Shown: positions 46,672 to 55,559 of the stretch, piece by piece
How positions within the stretch are numbered: the first letter of the stretch is position 1
How the letters are laid out: every line of letters begins with the position of its first letter
Source of the DNA: Candidatus Korarchaeum sp.
GTDB taxonomy: Archaea; Korarchaeota; Korarchaeia; Korarchaeales; Korarchaeaceae
Direction: 5' to 3'
Assembly: GCA_020833055.1 (NCBI GenBank)
Contig: JAJHQZ010000001.1
Span: 1-64,000, forward strand
Length of the DNA stretch: 64,000 nucleotides
Program-made: the position numbers and the translations under genes
The notes under the pieces: model-generated
What the model saw: the letters and a program-made list of their open reading frames with translations, nothing else
What the model was told of the DNA's origin: nothing
Database searches by the model: none

Positions 46672-48009
46672 TTAACGATTACTCCTGATGAAGGGATTCC
46701 TAGGGATCTCAGTGAGTTCCCTCGGTCCCTTCACAGTAGCATCTATTATCATCTTCCCTTGGGGTAGCCTCAAGATCCTCCTCTCCCCATCTAAATATAT
46801 CTCCCTCAGATTACTGTGATCTAAGGATGAGCCCCTCGCACCGCTTATCATCTTATAATCGTCAGGTATATGCGCCCTCTGAATAACGGCCCTCATCAAC
46901 TCAATGTAATTCGTGACATCGACGTCCTCATCAACTATTATCACTCTCTTCAAGCTTTTATGAGCAGATATTGCCATAAGACCCGCTAGAACTGGTTGAT
47001 CTTCATAAGCCTTCCTTATAGAGATCGCGACTTCCACCCAACCAGCTCCAGCAGGTGTCATAGCTACATCTACAACTTCAGCGACTTCAGATACTCTCTC
47101 CTCGATAAGTGGCTCAACGGGAAGACCCATCAAGAGTTGATGTTCCATCCCAGCTGGGAGAATCGCCTGATATATTGGGTTCTCCCTCATATAAATGGAA
47201 TCTACTGTGAGAACGGGCTGCATCCTCACTATATCCTTCCCTAGTATCTCGTAAAATGGTCCCTCGGGCGCGAGTTCACCGGGCTTTATCCTCCCACAAA
47301 TGACTAATTCCGCTTTCGAAGGTGCCCAAGCATCCAAATCCTCGCATTTAGATATTTCCAATGGTTCTCCTGATATCCCACTAGCTAATGAGAGCTTATC
47401 CTTATCCTCAGCTGGTACAGCAGATGCTATCAACACTTCTACGGGATTTCCTATGGAGACAGCTACCTCTAGATCCTTTCCAGATCTCGAATATTTCTCA
47501 ATGGTCCTACTGAGCTTTCTCCCCTCTACAGCTCTTAAAACGAGTTTATTCTCTGAAATAGGGAGCATCCTATGATAAGAAGACGAGAACCCCCCCTCAT
47601 CCTTGAAGATAACGATAGACGCTGTCATGTAGGGGCCCGGTTCCCCAATGTAATGCCTCAGTATCGGGAGGTCTCTCAAGCTCAATCCGACCCTCTTCCA
47701 CTCAGGGTGAGATTCTACTAGCCTCCCCCCAGAGTCTCTTAGAGATTCCCTTATCCTCTTCTTCAGCTCGTTTATTGATTTCAATCCCATAGAAGCTGCC
47801 AAAACATCTCTGGAGGTAGCGAAACCTCCGAAGATCTTGAAGACAGATTCTCTCCCATCGGCTAACACTGGTCTCTCGAATAATAGGGCCTTTTTGCCAT
47901 CGTACTTGATCAAGTAGGACGCTACTTCGTATTCAACGGAGACAGGATCCTCTATTATCTCTAATAAGCCCCTATCGAGGAGATTACCGATAGCTTCCCT
48001 AAGCTCCAG
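46672..48009 (-). CDS. UbiD-family decarboxylase, probable non-canonical start
   Basis: A prenyl-FMN-dependent decarboxylase family member. In archaea one such protein serves the modified mevalonate pathway, a possible role here. The recognisable part includes VLTVDSIYMRENPIYQAIL and a C-terminal GARGSSLDHSN. The first standard start in frame (TTG 47913) gives 413 residues. However, the frame stays open upstream and encodes LELREAIGNLLDRG...YEVASYLIKY, just like a UbiD N-terminus. No ATG, GTG or TTG exists there; a CTG at 48009 has GGGGGA at good spacing. I therefore extend to 48009 (445 residues), with the start uncertain. Confidence 0.75.
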   Translation of the reverse strand: MELREAIGNLLDRGLLEIIEDPVSVEYEVASYLIKYDGKKALLFERPVLADGRESVFKIFGGFATSRDVLAASMGLKSINELKKRIRESLRDSGGRLVESHPEWKRVGLSLRDLPILRHYIGEPGPYMTASIVIFKDEGGFSSSYHRMLPISENKLVLRAVEGRKLSRTIEKYSRSGKDLEVAVSIGNPVEVLIASAVPAEDKDKLSLASGISGEPLEISKCEDLDAWAPSKAELVICGRIKPGELAPEGPFYEILGKDIVRMQPVLTVDSIYMRENPIYQAILPAGMEHQLLMGLPVEPLIEERVSEVAEVVDVAMTPAGAGWVEVAISIRKAYEDQPVLAGLMAISAHKSLKRVIIVDEDVDVTNYIELMRAVIQRAHIPDDYKMISGARGSSLDHSNLREIYLDGERRILRLPQGKMIIDATVKGPRELTEIPRNPFIRSNR

Positions 48010-48092
48010 ATAGATCCCCCAAAGTAATATTAAGTTAGCTTCACAGATGCACTTAATTATTGATCCCTTGTATAGCGGAGAGGTGGTGTAGC

Positions 48093-49391
48093 ATGTGGAA
48101 ATTCAACGCGAAGACCCATTACATAGCTGAGCTCAAGGATCTAGATGATGGGGAGCACGTCAAGTTAGCTGGATGGATACAGAGGAAGAGTGAGCTCGGA
48201 GGGATAATCTTCATAAGGATGAGGGATGCTACTGGCTCTGTCCAGGTAGTGCTGAGGGAGGGTAACTTATCTGAGCAAGAGATGATAGCTGCTAGAGGAG
48301 CTGGTATAGAAGCCTCTGTAATCGTGGAGGGGAGCCTCAGGAGGGACCCCAGAGCCCCGGGGGGGATAGAGGTAGTAGCATCGAAGTTCATTCCCGTTGG
48401 AAATTCAAAAGATTTTCCAATAAAACCAGGAGTTGGTGAAGAATTTTTATTAGATAACAGACATCTATACATAAGGAGCACGAGGATGAGGAACGCTCTC
48501 CTAATAAGGATGGAAGTGATGAGAGCTGTCGAGGAGTGGTTCATCAAAAATGGGTTCATAAGAGTCGAAGCTCCGACATTCGTTAGTGCAGCTGTAGAGG
48601 GGGGAGCTACACTATTCGAGGTACCTTACTTCGGGAAGAAAGCTTATCTCACTCAAAGCTCCCAATTCTATCTAGAGGCCGCTATATTCTCATTCGAAAA
48701 TGTTTACACAATACAGCCCAGCTTCAGAGCTGAGAAGTCCAGGACGAGGAGACACTTGACTGAGTTCTGGCACGCTGAAGCTGAGATGGCTTGGGCAGAC
48801 CTCAACGGTATGATGGATGTCGTGGAATCCCTAGTAAAGTACGTAGTGGAAAAAGTAGTGGAGAGGGCTTCAGATAAATTAGAAGCCTTGGGGAGGAGGA
48901 TAGAAACTATTGAAGGGAGATTCCCTAGGATAACGTATGATGAAGCATTAGAGTTAGCTAAGAGGAAGGGAGCTGAGATAGAGTGGGGAGAAGATTTCGG
49001 TACGGAAGTTGAGAGGCTCATATCTCTAGAATTCGACTTGCCTGTCTTTGTCACACATTATCCGAAGAAAGCCAAGGCATTTTACCACAAACAAGATCCA
49101 AAGAGACCTGAGGTCGTCTTATGCGCTGACCTCCTTGCTCCTGAAGGGATAGGTGAGATCGTCGGAGGGGGGCAGAGGATAGAGAGCGAGGATGAGTTGA
49201 TATCTAGGATAATTGAGGAAGGTCTAAACCCTGAGGATTATAAGTGGTACATAGACCTCAGGAGATATGGGAGCGTCCCGCACTCAGGGTTCGGCTTGGG
49301 TATAGAGAGGACTATCAGATGGATCGCGGGTCTGCCTCATATAAGGGATGCAATCCCTTTCCCGAGGACGCCCGTGAGACTTTACCCCTGA
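48093..49391 (+). CDS. asnS: Asparaginyl-tRNA synthetase
   Basis: A class II synthetase charging tRNA-Asn. From ATG 48093 it has 432 residues: an N-terminal OB fold (about 10-105), motif 2 FRAEKSRTRRHLTEFW, and motif 3 GFGLGIERTIRW. The EKSRTRRHL form and the ending IPFPRTPVRLYP are of the AsnRS type, unlike archaeal AspRS. The frame opens at 48060, but GGTGGTG precedes 48093. The last 10 bases overlap the convergent xpf gene. Confidence 0.9.
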   Translation: MWKFNAKTHYIAELKDLDDGEHVKLAGWIQRKSELGGIIFIRMRDATGSVQVVLREGNLSEQEMIAARGAGIEASVIVEGSLRRDPRAPGGIEVVASKFIPVGNSKDFPIKPGVGEEFLLDNRHLYIRSTRMRNALLIRMEVMRAVEEWFIKNGFIRVEAPTFVSAAVEGGATLFEVPYFGKKAYLTQSSQFYLEAAIFSFENVYTIQPSFRAEKSRTRRHLTEFWHAEAEMAWADLNGMMDVVESLVKYVVEKVVERASDKLEALGRRIETIEGRFPRITYDEALELAKRKGAEIEWGEDFGTEVERLISLEFDLPVFVTHYPKKAKAFYHKQDPKRPEVVLCADLLAPEGIGEIVGGGQRIESEDELISRIIEEGLNPEDYKWYIDLRRYGSVPHSGFGLGIERTIRWIAGLPHIRDAIPFPRTPVRLYP

Positions 49392-50035
49392 TCCTCTAAT
49401 TTCGTCTCCCTCTCACGGGTGAAGGGGGTGTTGAGGACTTCCCTGAATTTCCTCGCTTTCGCTTCACCTATTAAGCTCTTCAGCTTAGGGAAGTCAGCAT
49501 TGAATATCTCCTTGAGGTTTTTGAACTCGCTCATTAATTTCTCAGCAGATTTCGGGCCTATCGATGGGAAACTGAGGAGAACGGAATAAGCTTCCTCGAA
49601 ACCCCTCACTTTCCTCCTCTTCCTAACTGGTATTATAGACGGCTTATCCCCCTCGACTTTCTTAGCTAAATATGTTAAGAGGTAAGCGGTATCCTCATAA
49701 TCATTGACATGGATGACTGAGACACCTTCTAGCGATAGGCGTGCTAGAGCTCCGAGGTAATGGAACCTCCCCCTTCCATCAAGTCTATATGAACCCTCTA
49801 TGAGTAGTAAGATCCTGCTGCAACATCTAAACATCTCCTCAACTTGATCGAAGAGCCTCCCATCATATATAGATCTTAAGAAGTCCTCTAATGTCTTCCT
49901 TTCAACGCAAACATCCGTCCCTATTAGATAATCAGCTACTTCTATCCTCTTCCTCTCGACTAGCATCCCGTTCCTCCTCAGGAGCTTCTCTATACCTTCA
50001 GGCTCTCTATCATCCATCACTATCCTCAATTCCAC
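49382..50035 (-). CDS. xpf: XPF/Mus81-type structure-specific endonuclease
   Basis: It cuts flapped and branched DNA in repair. The short, helicase-less form has 217 residues. The nuclease domain has DDREP (8-12) and ERKTLED (45-51), and a tandem helix-hairpin-helix follows (FPSIGPKSAEKL, about 155-166). GTG start inside the 3' end of the RPA gene (26-base overlap). I see no clear PCNA-binding box at the C-terminus. Confidence 0.92.
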   Translation of the reverse strand: MELRIVMDDREPEGIEKLLRRNGMLVERKRIEVADYLIGTDVCVERKTLEDFLRSIYDGRLFDQVEEMFRCCSRILLLIEGSYRLDGRGRFHYLGALARLSLEGVSVIHVNDYEDTAYLLTYLAKKVEGDKPSIIPVRKRRKVRGFEEAYSVLLSFPSIGPKSAEKLMSEFKNLKEIFNADFPKLKSLIGEAKARKFREVLNTPFTRERETKLEDQG

Positions 50036-51686
50036 CGACCCCCAACCAGAGTTCCTCTATCTCTCTCATGAGTGAATGGATCTCACTTGAATAGTTGACG
50101 GGCTCTATCTCGTCCAAGACCATCCTCACGAGCCCACCCTCCGTGTAAGTAGCCTTCCCCCTGACGATCACCTCTCTCCCCAATATCTCAGTCGAGAGAG
50201 CATCGATCGGTATCGAGTGGAAGGGTTGGCCTAGCTCATCTGCCCTCCTTATCACGTCCTCAGTGCTCATCCCGAGGAGCCTCTCCGCATTCCTCCCAAA
50301 GACCATCACTTTAGCTACTCCAGTCCCATCATCGAGCGTTAGGCTGAAGTAGAGGAGAGGGATAGCCCCCTCTACAGGACCGCAATTCGGACAGTTATAA
50401 GCTCCGTATTCATAACTGACTCTAGTCCCGCAAAGCGGGCAGTGCCAGGAGACCTTAGCTTCCTCAGAGATCCCTATAATCGTTCCCCTGAATTCCCTGA
50501 AGCCATCGGAGGACTCCCCTATCGGGACCCTCTTATATTTGAAGGATTTCGCGATCTTCTCTATGTTCTCAATCTTCCTATCAAATATCTCGATGATCTC
50601 AAGGTTCCCAGACTTACTTAGCGAGAGTATATCGTCATATCTCCTGAATATAGGACCTACTTTCATTACGAATGGCGGCTCAATGCCCCTAAGTAGATCG
50701 ACCCACTTATCCCAGACTCTCAATATCGCTAACTCTCCATCCATCTCAATTAGAATATCTAAGAACTTCTTTCCAGAGAGTGAAGTTTCTTCTTGGAATT
50801 TGTAGAGAACTGTTACTTCTACTGTCTTAATACCCCCTTCTACATATACAGAGCTCCTCAGTGTCGAATGAAGTTCGATAGAATCCTCCCTAGTGATAAC
50901 TTTGAAGTTCTTGAGCGTCACTAGATTACCTGGCTGGAGGCCCTCGGAGTAAGAAGCTTTATCCCCCCAGAAGAGGACCCTAATCGTACCACCGTCCTCC
51001 CCTTGAACTATCGCCGATGCCCTCCTCCCCTTCCTCCCATCTTCCCTCATGAACTCCGATACTGGGAATACCCTCACTACGGTCCCCCTGAAGTCTATCT
51101 CCTCCCCCTCCCTCCCGTAAATCTCTTCAGTGTTCACTATTACCTCATTAACAGGTGCCACCCCTCTCGAGATCACTTCTACCTTCGAATCCGAACCTAC
51201 GTGGATTACGACTCTTCCGCCCCTGCTACCGACTCTAACGTCGCTCAAGAGGATCTCATCACCCTCCCTCAGTTCCCCTCTTTTCACCTCATCTACGAGG
51301 CTCTGAGACCATATTATCACATCTACCTGAGCGTGATCGTCTGAGATCCTGAGCTCAGCTCTCTCAGATCTCTCTCCGCTCTTATTAACGTACTCTATTA
51401 TTCCATATACTTTGGAGATCTTACCCCTGACGGAAGCCTTCCTCATCCCAGGGACCAGCTTATCTAATCTGATCAGGGGCTTCCTTACTGCCTCTGTTGA
51501 TATCTCGACCCCAAGCTCCATTGCGATGAGGGAAAGGGCCCCATCAGGTTTTATCAAACCGCCCATCTCCTTTATATACTCCTCAACTTTCCTCAAGATC
51601 TCATCTAGTCCTACATGAGCGGCATCTGAGATATACTTAGCTCTCCTCATGAACTCCTCATCATAACTCAAGTCCAGCACCCTCAA
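50010..51686 (-). CDS. rpa: Replication protein A (single-stranded DNA-binding)
   Basis: It binds single-stranded DNA in replication and repair. The 558 residues contain several OB folds (about 65-165, 175-275, 290-380, 430-520) and a zinc finger CPLCG...CPNCG at about 412-434, as in euryarchaeal-style RPA, unlike the short crenarchaeal SSB. ATG start overlapping rtcA's end by 26 bases. The neighbours xpf and rtcA suggest a nucleic-acid processing operon. Confidence 0.9.
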   Translation of the reverse strand: MRVLDLSYDEEFMRRAKYISDAAHVGLDEILRKVEEYIKEMGGLIKPDGALSLIAMELGVEISTEAVRKPLIRLDKLVPGMRKASVRGKISKVYGIIEYVNKSGERSERAELRISDDHAQVDVIIWSQSLVDEVKRGELREGDEILLSDVRVGSRGGRVVIHVGSDSKVEVISRGVAPVNEVIVNTEEIYGREGEEIDFRGTVVRVFPVSEFMREDGRKGRRASAIVQGEDGGTIRVLFWGDKASYSEGLQPGNLVTLKNFKVITREDSIELHSTLRSSVYVEGGIKTVEVTVLYKFQEETSLSGKKFLDILIEMDGELAILRVWDKWVDLLRGIEPPFVMKVGPIFRRYDDILSLSKSGNLEIIEIFDRKIENIEKIAKSFKYKRVPIGESSDGFREFRGTIIGISEEAKVSWHCPLCGTRVSYEYGAYNCPNCGPVEGAIPLLYFSLTLDDGTGVAKVMVFGRNAERLLGMSTEDVIRRADELGQPFHSIPIDALSTEILGREVIVRGKATYTEGGLVRMVLDEIEPVNYSSEIHSLMREIEELWLGVGGIEDSDG

Positions 51687-52707
51687 CTTCTATTACCGTT
51701 GGTAATCCCACACCACCTTGGACTGTGAACTTAACCGGGAGGAATCTCTTAACGAGCCATATATTACTTTCAGCATGTAGCGTCAGCTTCGATATTCCCA
51801 CTCTAGATCTCCCCTTAGCTAAAGCGAGATAGGGGATTATCATATCACCCATATGACTATCGAACGCCATACCCGCTCTTATTTCCTCTAAGAGCTTTGA
51901 AGCAGCATTCCTACCGACGATCTCACTCGGCTTACCCTTCTCCCCTAGTTCATCGGCCCCTATCCTGGGGTTGGAATCTGTCCAAAGGACTATGCCAGCC
52001 CCTGGACCTAAATGCCCGTCCTCAGACCACTCCTCCTCTATCTCAACTCTCAACCCCTCCTTCCTAAGCGTATCGATAGCTGAGGAGGATATCCTCTCCA
52101 CGACACTCTTCGGAAGCTTGACAGCATGGCATCTCCCTAAGACTCTATCGAACTTCTCCCCTCTCACTTTATCTATCGAGATCAGAGTAGATGGCTCTAT
52201 ATAGAGCTCGACGATACCGCCTCCCCTCGGGTAGTGCCCTCTCCTCACTAACTTTAGCTCAGCTCTCACACCGAGAGGAGCTAGATTCTTGAGGAAGACT
52301 TCCGCCATATAATCGATGGGCGGCGCTAATGGGACATCAGTTCCCCCTTTGATCCTCAGAGAGATCTCCTCCTCCGAGCTCATACAAGCTGGTAGTATTG
52401 CTTGTATGATCAAGCTTATGCTCCCAGCGGTCCCTATGTCTATCTCAAAGTTACCTCCAGTCATCCTCCTAGGTATGAACCTCAGCTTAGTCGATCCTAC
52501 CTCATCACCTTCCACAATAGCTCTAGTTATCTTAGCTAAAGCCCTTACAGCGTTCAAATGCTGCGGTCTCAGACCTGGATTTGCCCTCTTAACTCTTATA
52601 TTGTATATCTCGACTGGTTTCATCGTTACTGATGAGAGGGCTATAGCATACCTCAGGAGGGACCCTCCTCCCTCCCCATAACTCCCGTCTATCTTGATGA
52701 ATTCCAT
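51661..52707 (-). CDS. rtcA: RNA 3'-terminal phosphate cyclase
   Basis: It makes 2',3'-cyclic phosphate ends on RNA using ATP. The 348-residue protein has DGSYGEGGGSLLRYAIALS, RPQHLNAVRALA, an ATP-binding GGG-type C-terminal region and the likely nucleotidylated histidine in LTLHAESNIW. ATG at 52707; the divergent ogt gene starts 66 bases away. No RtcB is in the window. Confidence 0.93.
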   Translation of the reverse strand: MEFIKIDGSYGEGGGSLLRYAIALSSVTMKPVEIYNIRVKRANPGLRPQHLNAVRALAKITRAIVEGDEVGSTKLRFIPRRMTGGNFEIDIGTAGSISLIIQAILPACMSSEEEISLRIKGGTDVPLAPPIDYMAEVFLKNLAPLGVRAELKLVRRGHYPRGGGIVELYIEPSTLISIDKVRGEKFDRVLGRCHAVKLPKSVVERISSSAIDTLRKEGLRVEIEEEWSEDGHLGPGAGIVLWTDSNPRIGADELGEKGKPSEIVGRNAASKLLEEIRAGMAFDSHMGDMIIPYLALAKGRSRVGISKLTLHAESNIWLVKRFLPVKFTVQGGVGLPTVIEVEGAGLEL

Positions 52708-52772
52708 ACATGTGACCCTCTCCGCTCTGCTTTATATAGCGCATTCCTATATCTGCTCATGAGAGGTCGAGT

Positions 52773-53378
52773 ATGGGGATAAGTTACGAGATTTTCTCAA
52801 TAGGAAGCTCATTCATAGGAATCGCTGGGGCAAATGGGGTAATCTACTGCAATACAATACCACTGAAGAGCAAAAAAGAAGCTGAGAGAGACCTAATTAA
52901 AAACTGTAGAACTGCTTGGCCAGATCTCACATTAGAGAGGGGCTCTGTAAATTGTGAGAGAGTAGCAATAAAAATATATAGAATTTTCTCAGGCAAGAAT
53001 GAAGATACTTCCGATATAATATTAGCAAATCACAATAACAGAAAATTTCAAGAAGTTCTCAATACGATCTCTCTCATCCCCTGGGGTATGTTCACGACCT
53101 ACGGCGAGATCGCGAGAGTTACAGCTACATCCCCGAGGACCGTTGGACTTTACGCATCTAGGAATCCCTTCCCGCTCATAGTCCCCTGCCATAGAGTAGT
53201 TAGGGGGGATATGAGAGTAGGGGGATACAGTTATGGGGATTATTTGAAGGCCCAGCTCCTCATCAAGGAGGGTGTTGAGGTAGACCTCAGTAGAATGAGA
53301 GTTAACCCCAATAAGCTTATCAGGGCCTCCGATCTGAAACGGATGAGGGAGGTGCGGAGTCATGTTAACTCAACCTAA
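52773..53378 (+). CDS. ogt: Methylated-DNA protein-cysteine methyltransferase
   Basis: A suicide enzyme removing alkyl groups from O6-alkylguanine. The 201 residues include a low-conservation N-terminal domain and the active motif PCHRVV (138-143, acceptor C139), with the DNA-binding IPWGMFTTYGEIA helix before it. ATG follows GAGAGGTCG. It overlaps the actin gene by 17 bases. Confidence 0.93.
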   Translation: MGISYEIFSIGSSFIGIAGANGVIYCNTIPLKSKKEAERDLIKNCRTAWPDLTLERGSVNCERVAIKIYRIFSGKNEDTSDIILANHNNRKFQEVLNTISLIPWGMFTTYGEIARVTATSPRTVGLYASRNPFPLIVPCHRVVRGDMRVGGYSYGDYLKAQLLIKEGVEVDLSRMRVNPNKLIRASDLKRMREVRSHVNST

Positions 53379-54645
53379 ACCGGTCTTCGCATCAGATTTC
53401 GGGACCTCCTTCTACAAATTCGGTCCTTGGTGGATGATGAAGACAGGTCCTAGCGTAGTGGAGAACAGAGGGTACTTCCCGAAGATATCCAAGGTCTCAG
53501 CCGAAGTCAGGGGGATCAGTGTGAAGGAAGTTGTCGTCGGAGACGAGGTCTCAGAGTACTTAGAGTCTAGAGCAGATCTATCCAGGCTATATTACCCGAT
53601 GAGGAACGGAGTTATAGATAGGGACGATCAGAGGGGATGGAAAGTCGTCAAGGAGCTCGTGAGATATTCATTACTCAAGCACTATCCTGGGAGAGTCGAT
53701 ACTACTGGGATACCCTTCTCAGGCTTCCTCGTCGTAGCAGCTTTAGCTGCGCAAGCTCCAACTTACATGTATGAGAGGCTCTTCGAGATATACCAAGAGG
53801 TCAACTCGGAGGAGGGAGGGGGTTTGGTCAGGGCTGTTACGATAATACCCCAGCCCCTAGCTGTTGCTATCGCTGAGAAGGCGGTGACATGCGTAGTAGT
53901 GGAGGCTGGTCACGGTAACACGCAAGTGACACCGATAAGCAGGGATGTCATAAGGGCAGCCCTCATACCTCTCAATAGAGGGGGGAGCGATTCGGATAAG
54001 ATAACTGCTCAGATACTGAAAGATCTGGGCTACTCCGATCTAGCTAGGGAGGAGAAGTTCGTCAGGATCTTCAAGGAGATGGCTGGTTTACTCCCACTCG
54101 ACCTCAATAAAGCTATTGAGTGGTCCAAGGACCATCCAGGGGCCCTTCAATCAATATTCAGAATCCCTGGAACCACTGTGGAGATCGATATGGGAGAAAA
54201 AGCATGGCAGAGGTTCTTGATAGGTGAGTTCTTCTTCAACCCGGGTCATGAGATATTCGAGAGCTATTATTCAAGGGGCTTCACTCCTCCGAAGGATACG
54301 CTAATAGGTGGGGAGGTGATCCCGGGGAACGTGACGCTAGCTGAAGCGATCAAACTCTCTATATCGAAGACACCGGTTGAGCTCCAAACATCTATCTCTA
54401 GGAGGATAATACTCTCGGGCGGCGCTTTCAATTGGAGTGTCCCGAGGGGTTTAGAAGGAGTAGCGACAGATTCTCCAACTAAATTGAAGCATATGTTGAG
54501 ATCAATAGGTCTCGATGTCGACCCTAAGATGGTCTCAGACCCTCAATTCAGTGTTTGGAGGGGCTCCATAGTTTACGGGATGGCTGTGAGTGAGAGTATA
54601 AGGTGGGATTGGTCGAGGATGGAGGGATGGTATTACTTGAGCTGA
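53362..54645 (+). CDS. Crenactin-like archaeal actin
   Basis: A filament-forming ATPase of the actin superfamily, likely for cell shape. The 427-residue protein has the phosphate-1 loop DFGTSFYKFG (12-21), the phosphate-2 loop EAGHGNTQVTPI (about 183-194) and the adenosine motif ILSGGAFNWS. Length matches crenactin. The arcadin genes often linked to crenactin are absent; the neighbours are ogt and a DUF72 gene. ATG start. Confidence 0.85.
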   Translation: MLTQPKPVFASDFGTSFYKFGPWWMMKTGPSVVENRGYFPKISKVSAEVRGISVKEVVVGDEVSEYLESRADLSRLYYPMRNGVIDRDDQRGWKVVKELVRYSLLKHYPGRVDTTGIPFSGFLVVAALAAQAPTYMYERLFEIYQEVNSEEGGGLVRAVTIIPQPLAVAIAEKAVTCVVVEAGHGNTQVTPISRDVIRAALIPLNRGGSDSDKITAQILKDLGYSDLAREEKFVRIFKEMAGLLPLDLNKAIEWSKDHPGALQSIFRIPGTTVEIDMGEKAWQRFLIGEFFFNPGHEIFESYYSRGFTPPKDTLIGGEVIPGNVTLAEAIKLSISKTPVELQTSISRRIILSGGAFNWSVPRGLEGVATDSPTKLKHMLRSIGLDVDPKMVSDPQFSVWRGSIVYGMAVSESIRWDWSRMEGWYYLS

Positions 54646-55379
54646 GATTCCAAGAGGGACTTGAAGCTCTTAGCACTATCTAAGCTGAAATAGGAGTTAT
54701 TGAAGAGGACGTAATTAGCCTTCATCATATACTCCCTCAAGTACTCCAGCAGCTTGAGGAGGTCCTCCTCCGAATACTTATAACTGTAAACGATCTTCCT
54801 CCCCTTCCTCGATCCGTGGAGCCTGTAATACCTAAAACTCCCGTGAACGGGGACTTCGTATAATGGGTCGACTACATGAGTTATTTCCAAGTCCTCCAAG
54901 ATCCTCTTGAACTCATCCCTTCTCAACCAACTCTCATCTCTTATCTCCCACCCTATCCTAAGCCCTTCATTTATGGACTCGAAGAAATCCCTCGAGTTCT
55001 TGATATTCTCATCAGTCGCTTTGAATGAAGGTGGGCTCTGGAATATCACGAGATCCGAGTTGAGCTCCCTCAGGACTTCCCTGAAGCGATCCCATGCTTC
55101 AAGATTCTTACCAGTCGGTTTGAGAGAACCGTAATCATCGTCCTCAGGTACTCCCGTCTTCCTCCAAATGGCGCTCGATGGATCATGCGTGAAGACCATC
55201 CATGCTTTAACTGAGAACTCGAAGGATTCGCTCCCGACTTCCTCCCTCCATCTCCTCACAGTCTCTAGTCTCGGCAATTTATAGAAGGTCTCCTGAACCT
55301 CCACTAGATCGAATATCTCAGCATATTTCTTCTTAGATATTTGAAAGCCGCAACAACCTACCTTAACGCTCAAACTCAT
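54633..55379 (-). CDS. DUF72 family protein
   Basis: A conserved TIM-barrel-like protein of unproven function. The 248 residues have the family marks VKVGCCGFQ at the start, EVQETFYKLP, EFSVKAW and a C-terminal YYRLHGSR. ATG 55379 is preferred over 55394; a TATA (TTTAAAAGT, about 55400-55408) predicts leaderless transcription there. It is convergent with the actin gene (13-base overlap). Confidence 0.88.
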   Translation of the reverse strand: MSLSVKVGCCGFQISKKKYAEIFDLVEVQETFYKLPRLETVRRWREEVGSESFEFSVKAWMVFTHDPSSAIWRKTGVPEDDDYGSLKPTGKNLEAWDRFREVLRELNSDLVIFQSPPSFKATDENIKNSRDFFESINEGLRIGWEIRDESWLRRDEFKRILEDLEITHVVDPLYEVPVHGSFRYYRLHGSRKGRKIVYSYKYSEEDLLKLLEYLREYMMKANYVLFNNSYFSLDSAKSFKSLLESQLK

Positions 55380-55559
55380 AGCGATCCCTACCATATGATA
55401 CTTTTAAATCGTACGACTAGCTAAAATACTTTAAAAATCGTGGGATGGTCTTGATAATGCTTTTCCGCTCGTTTCCCCGCTCATCTTTTTAAAATATGAG
55501 AGGATAAGATCTTCTGCAGTTACACTACTTTTTTATCGTCCCTCTTATTGGAAAGCCCG

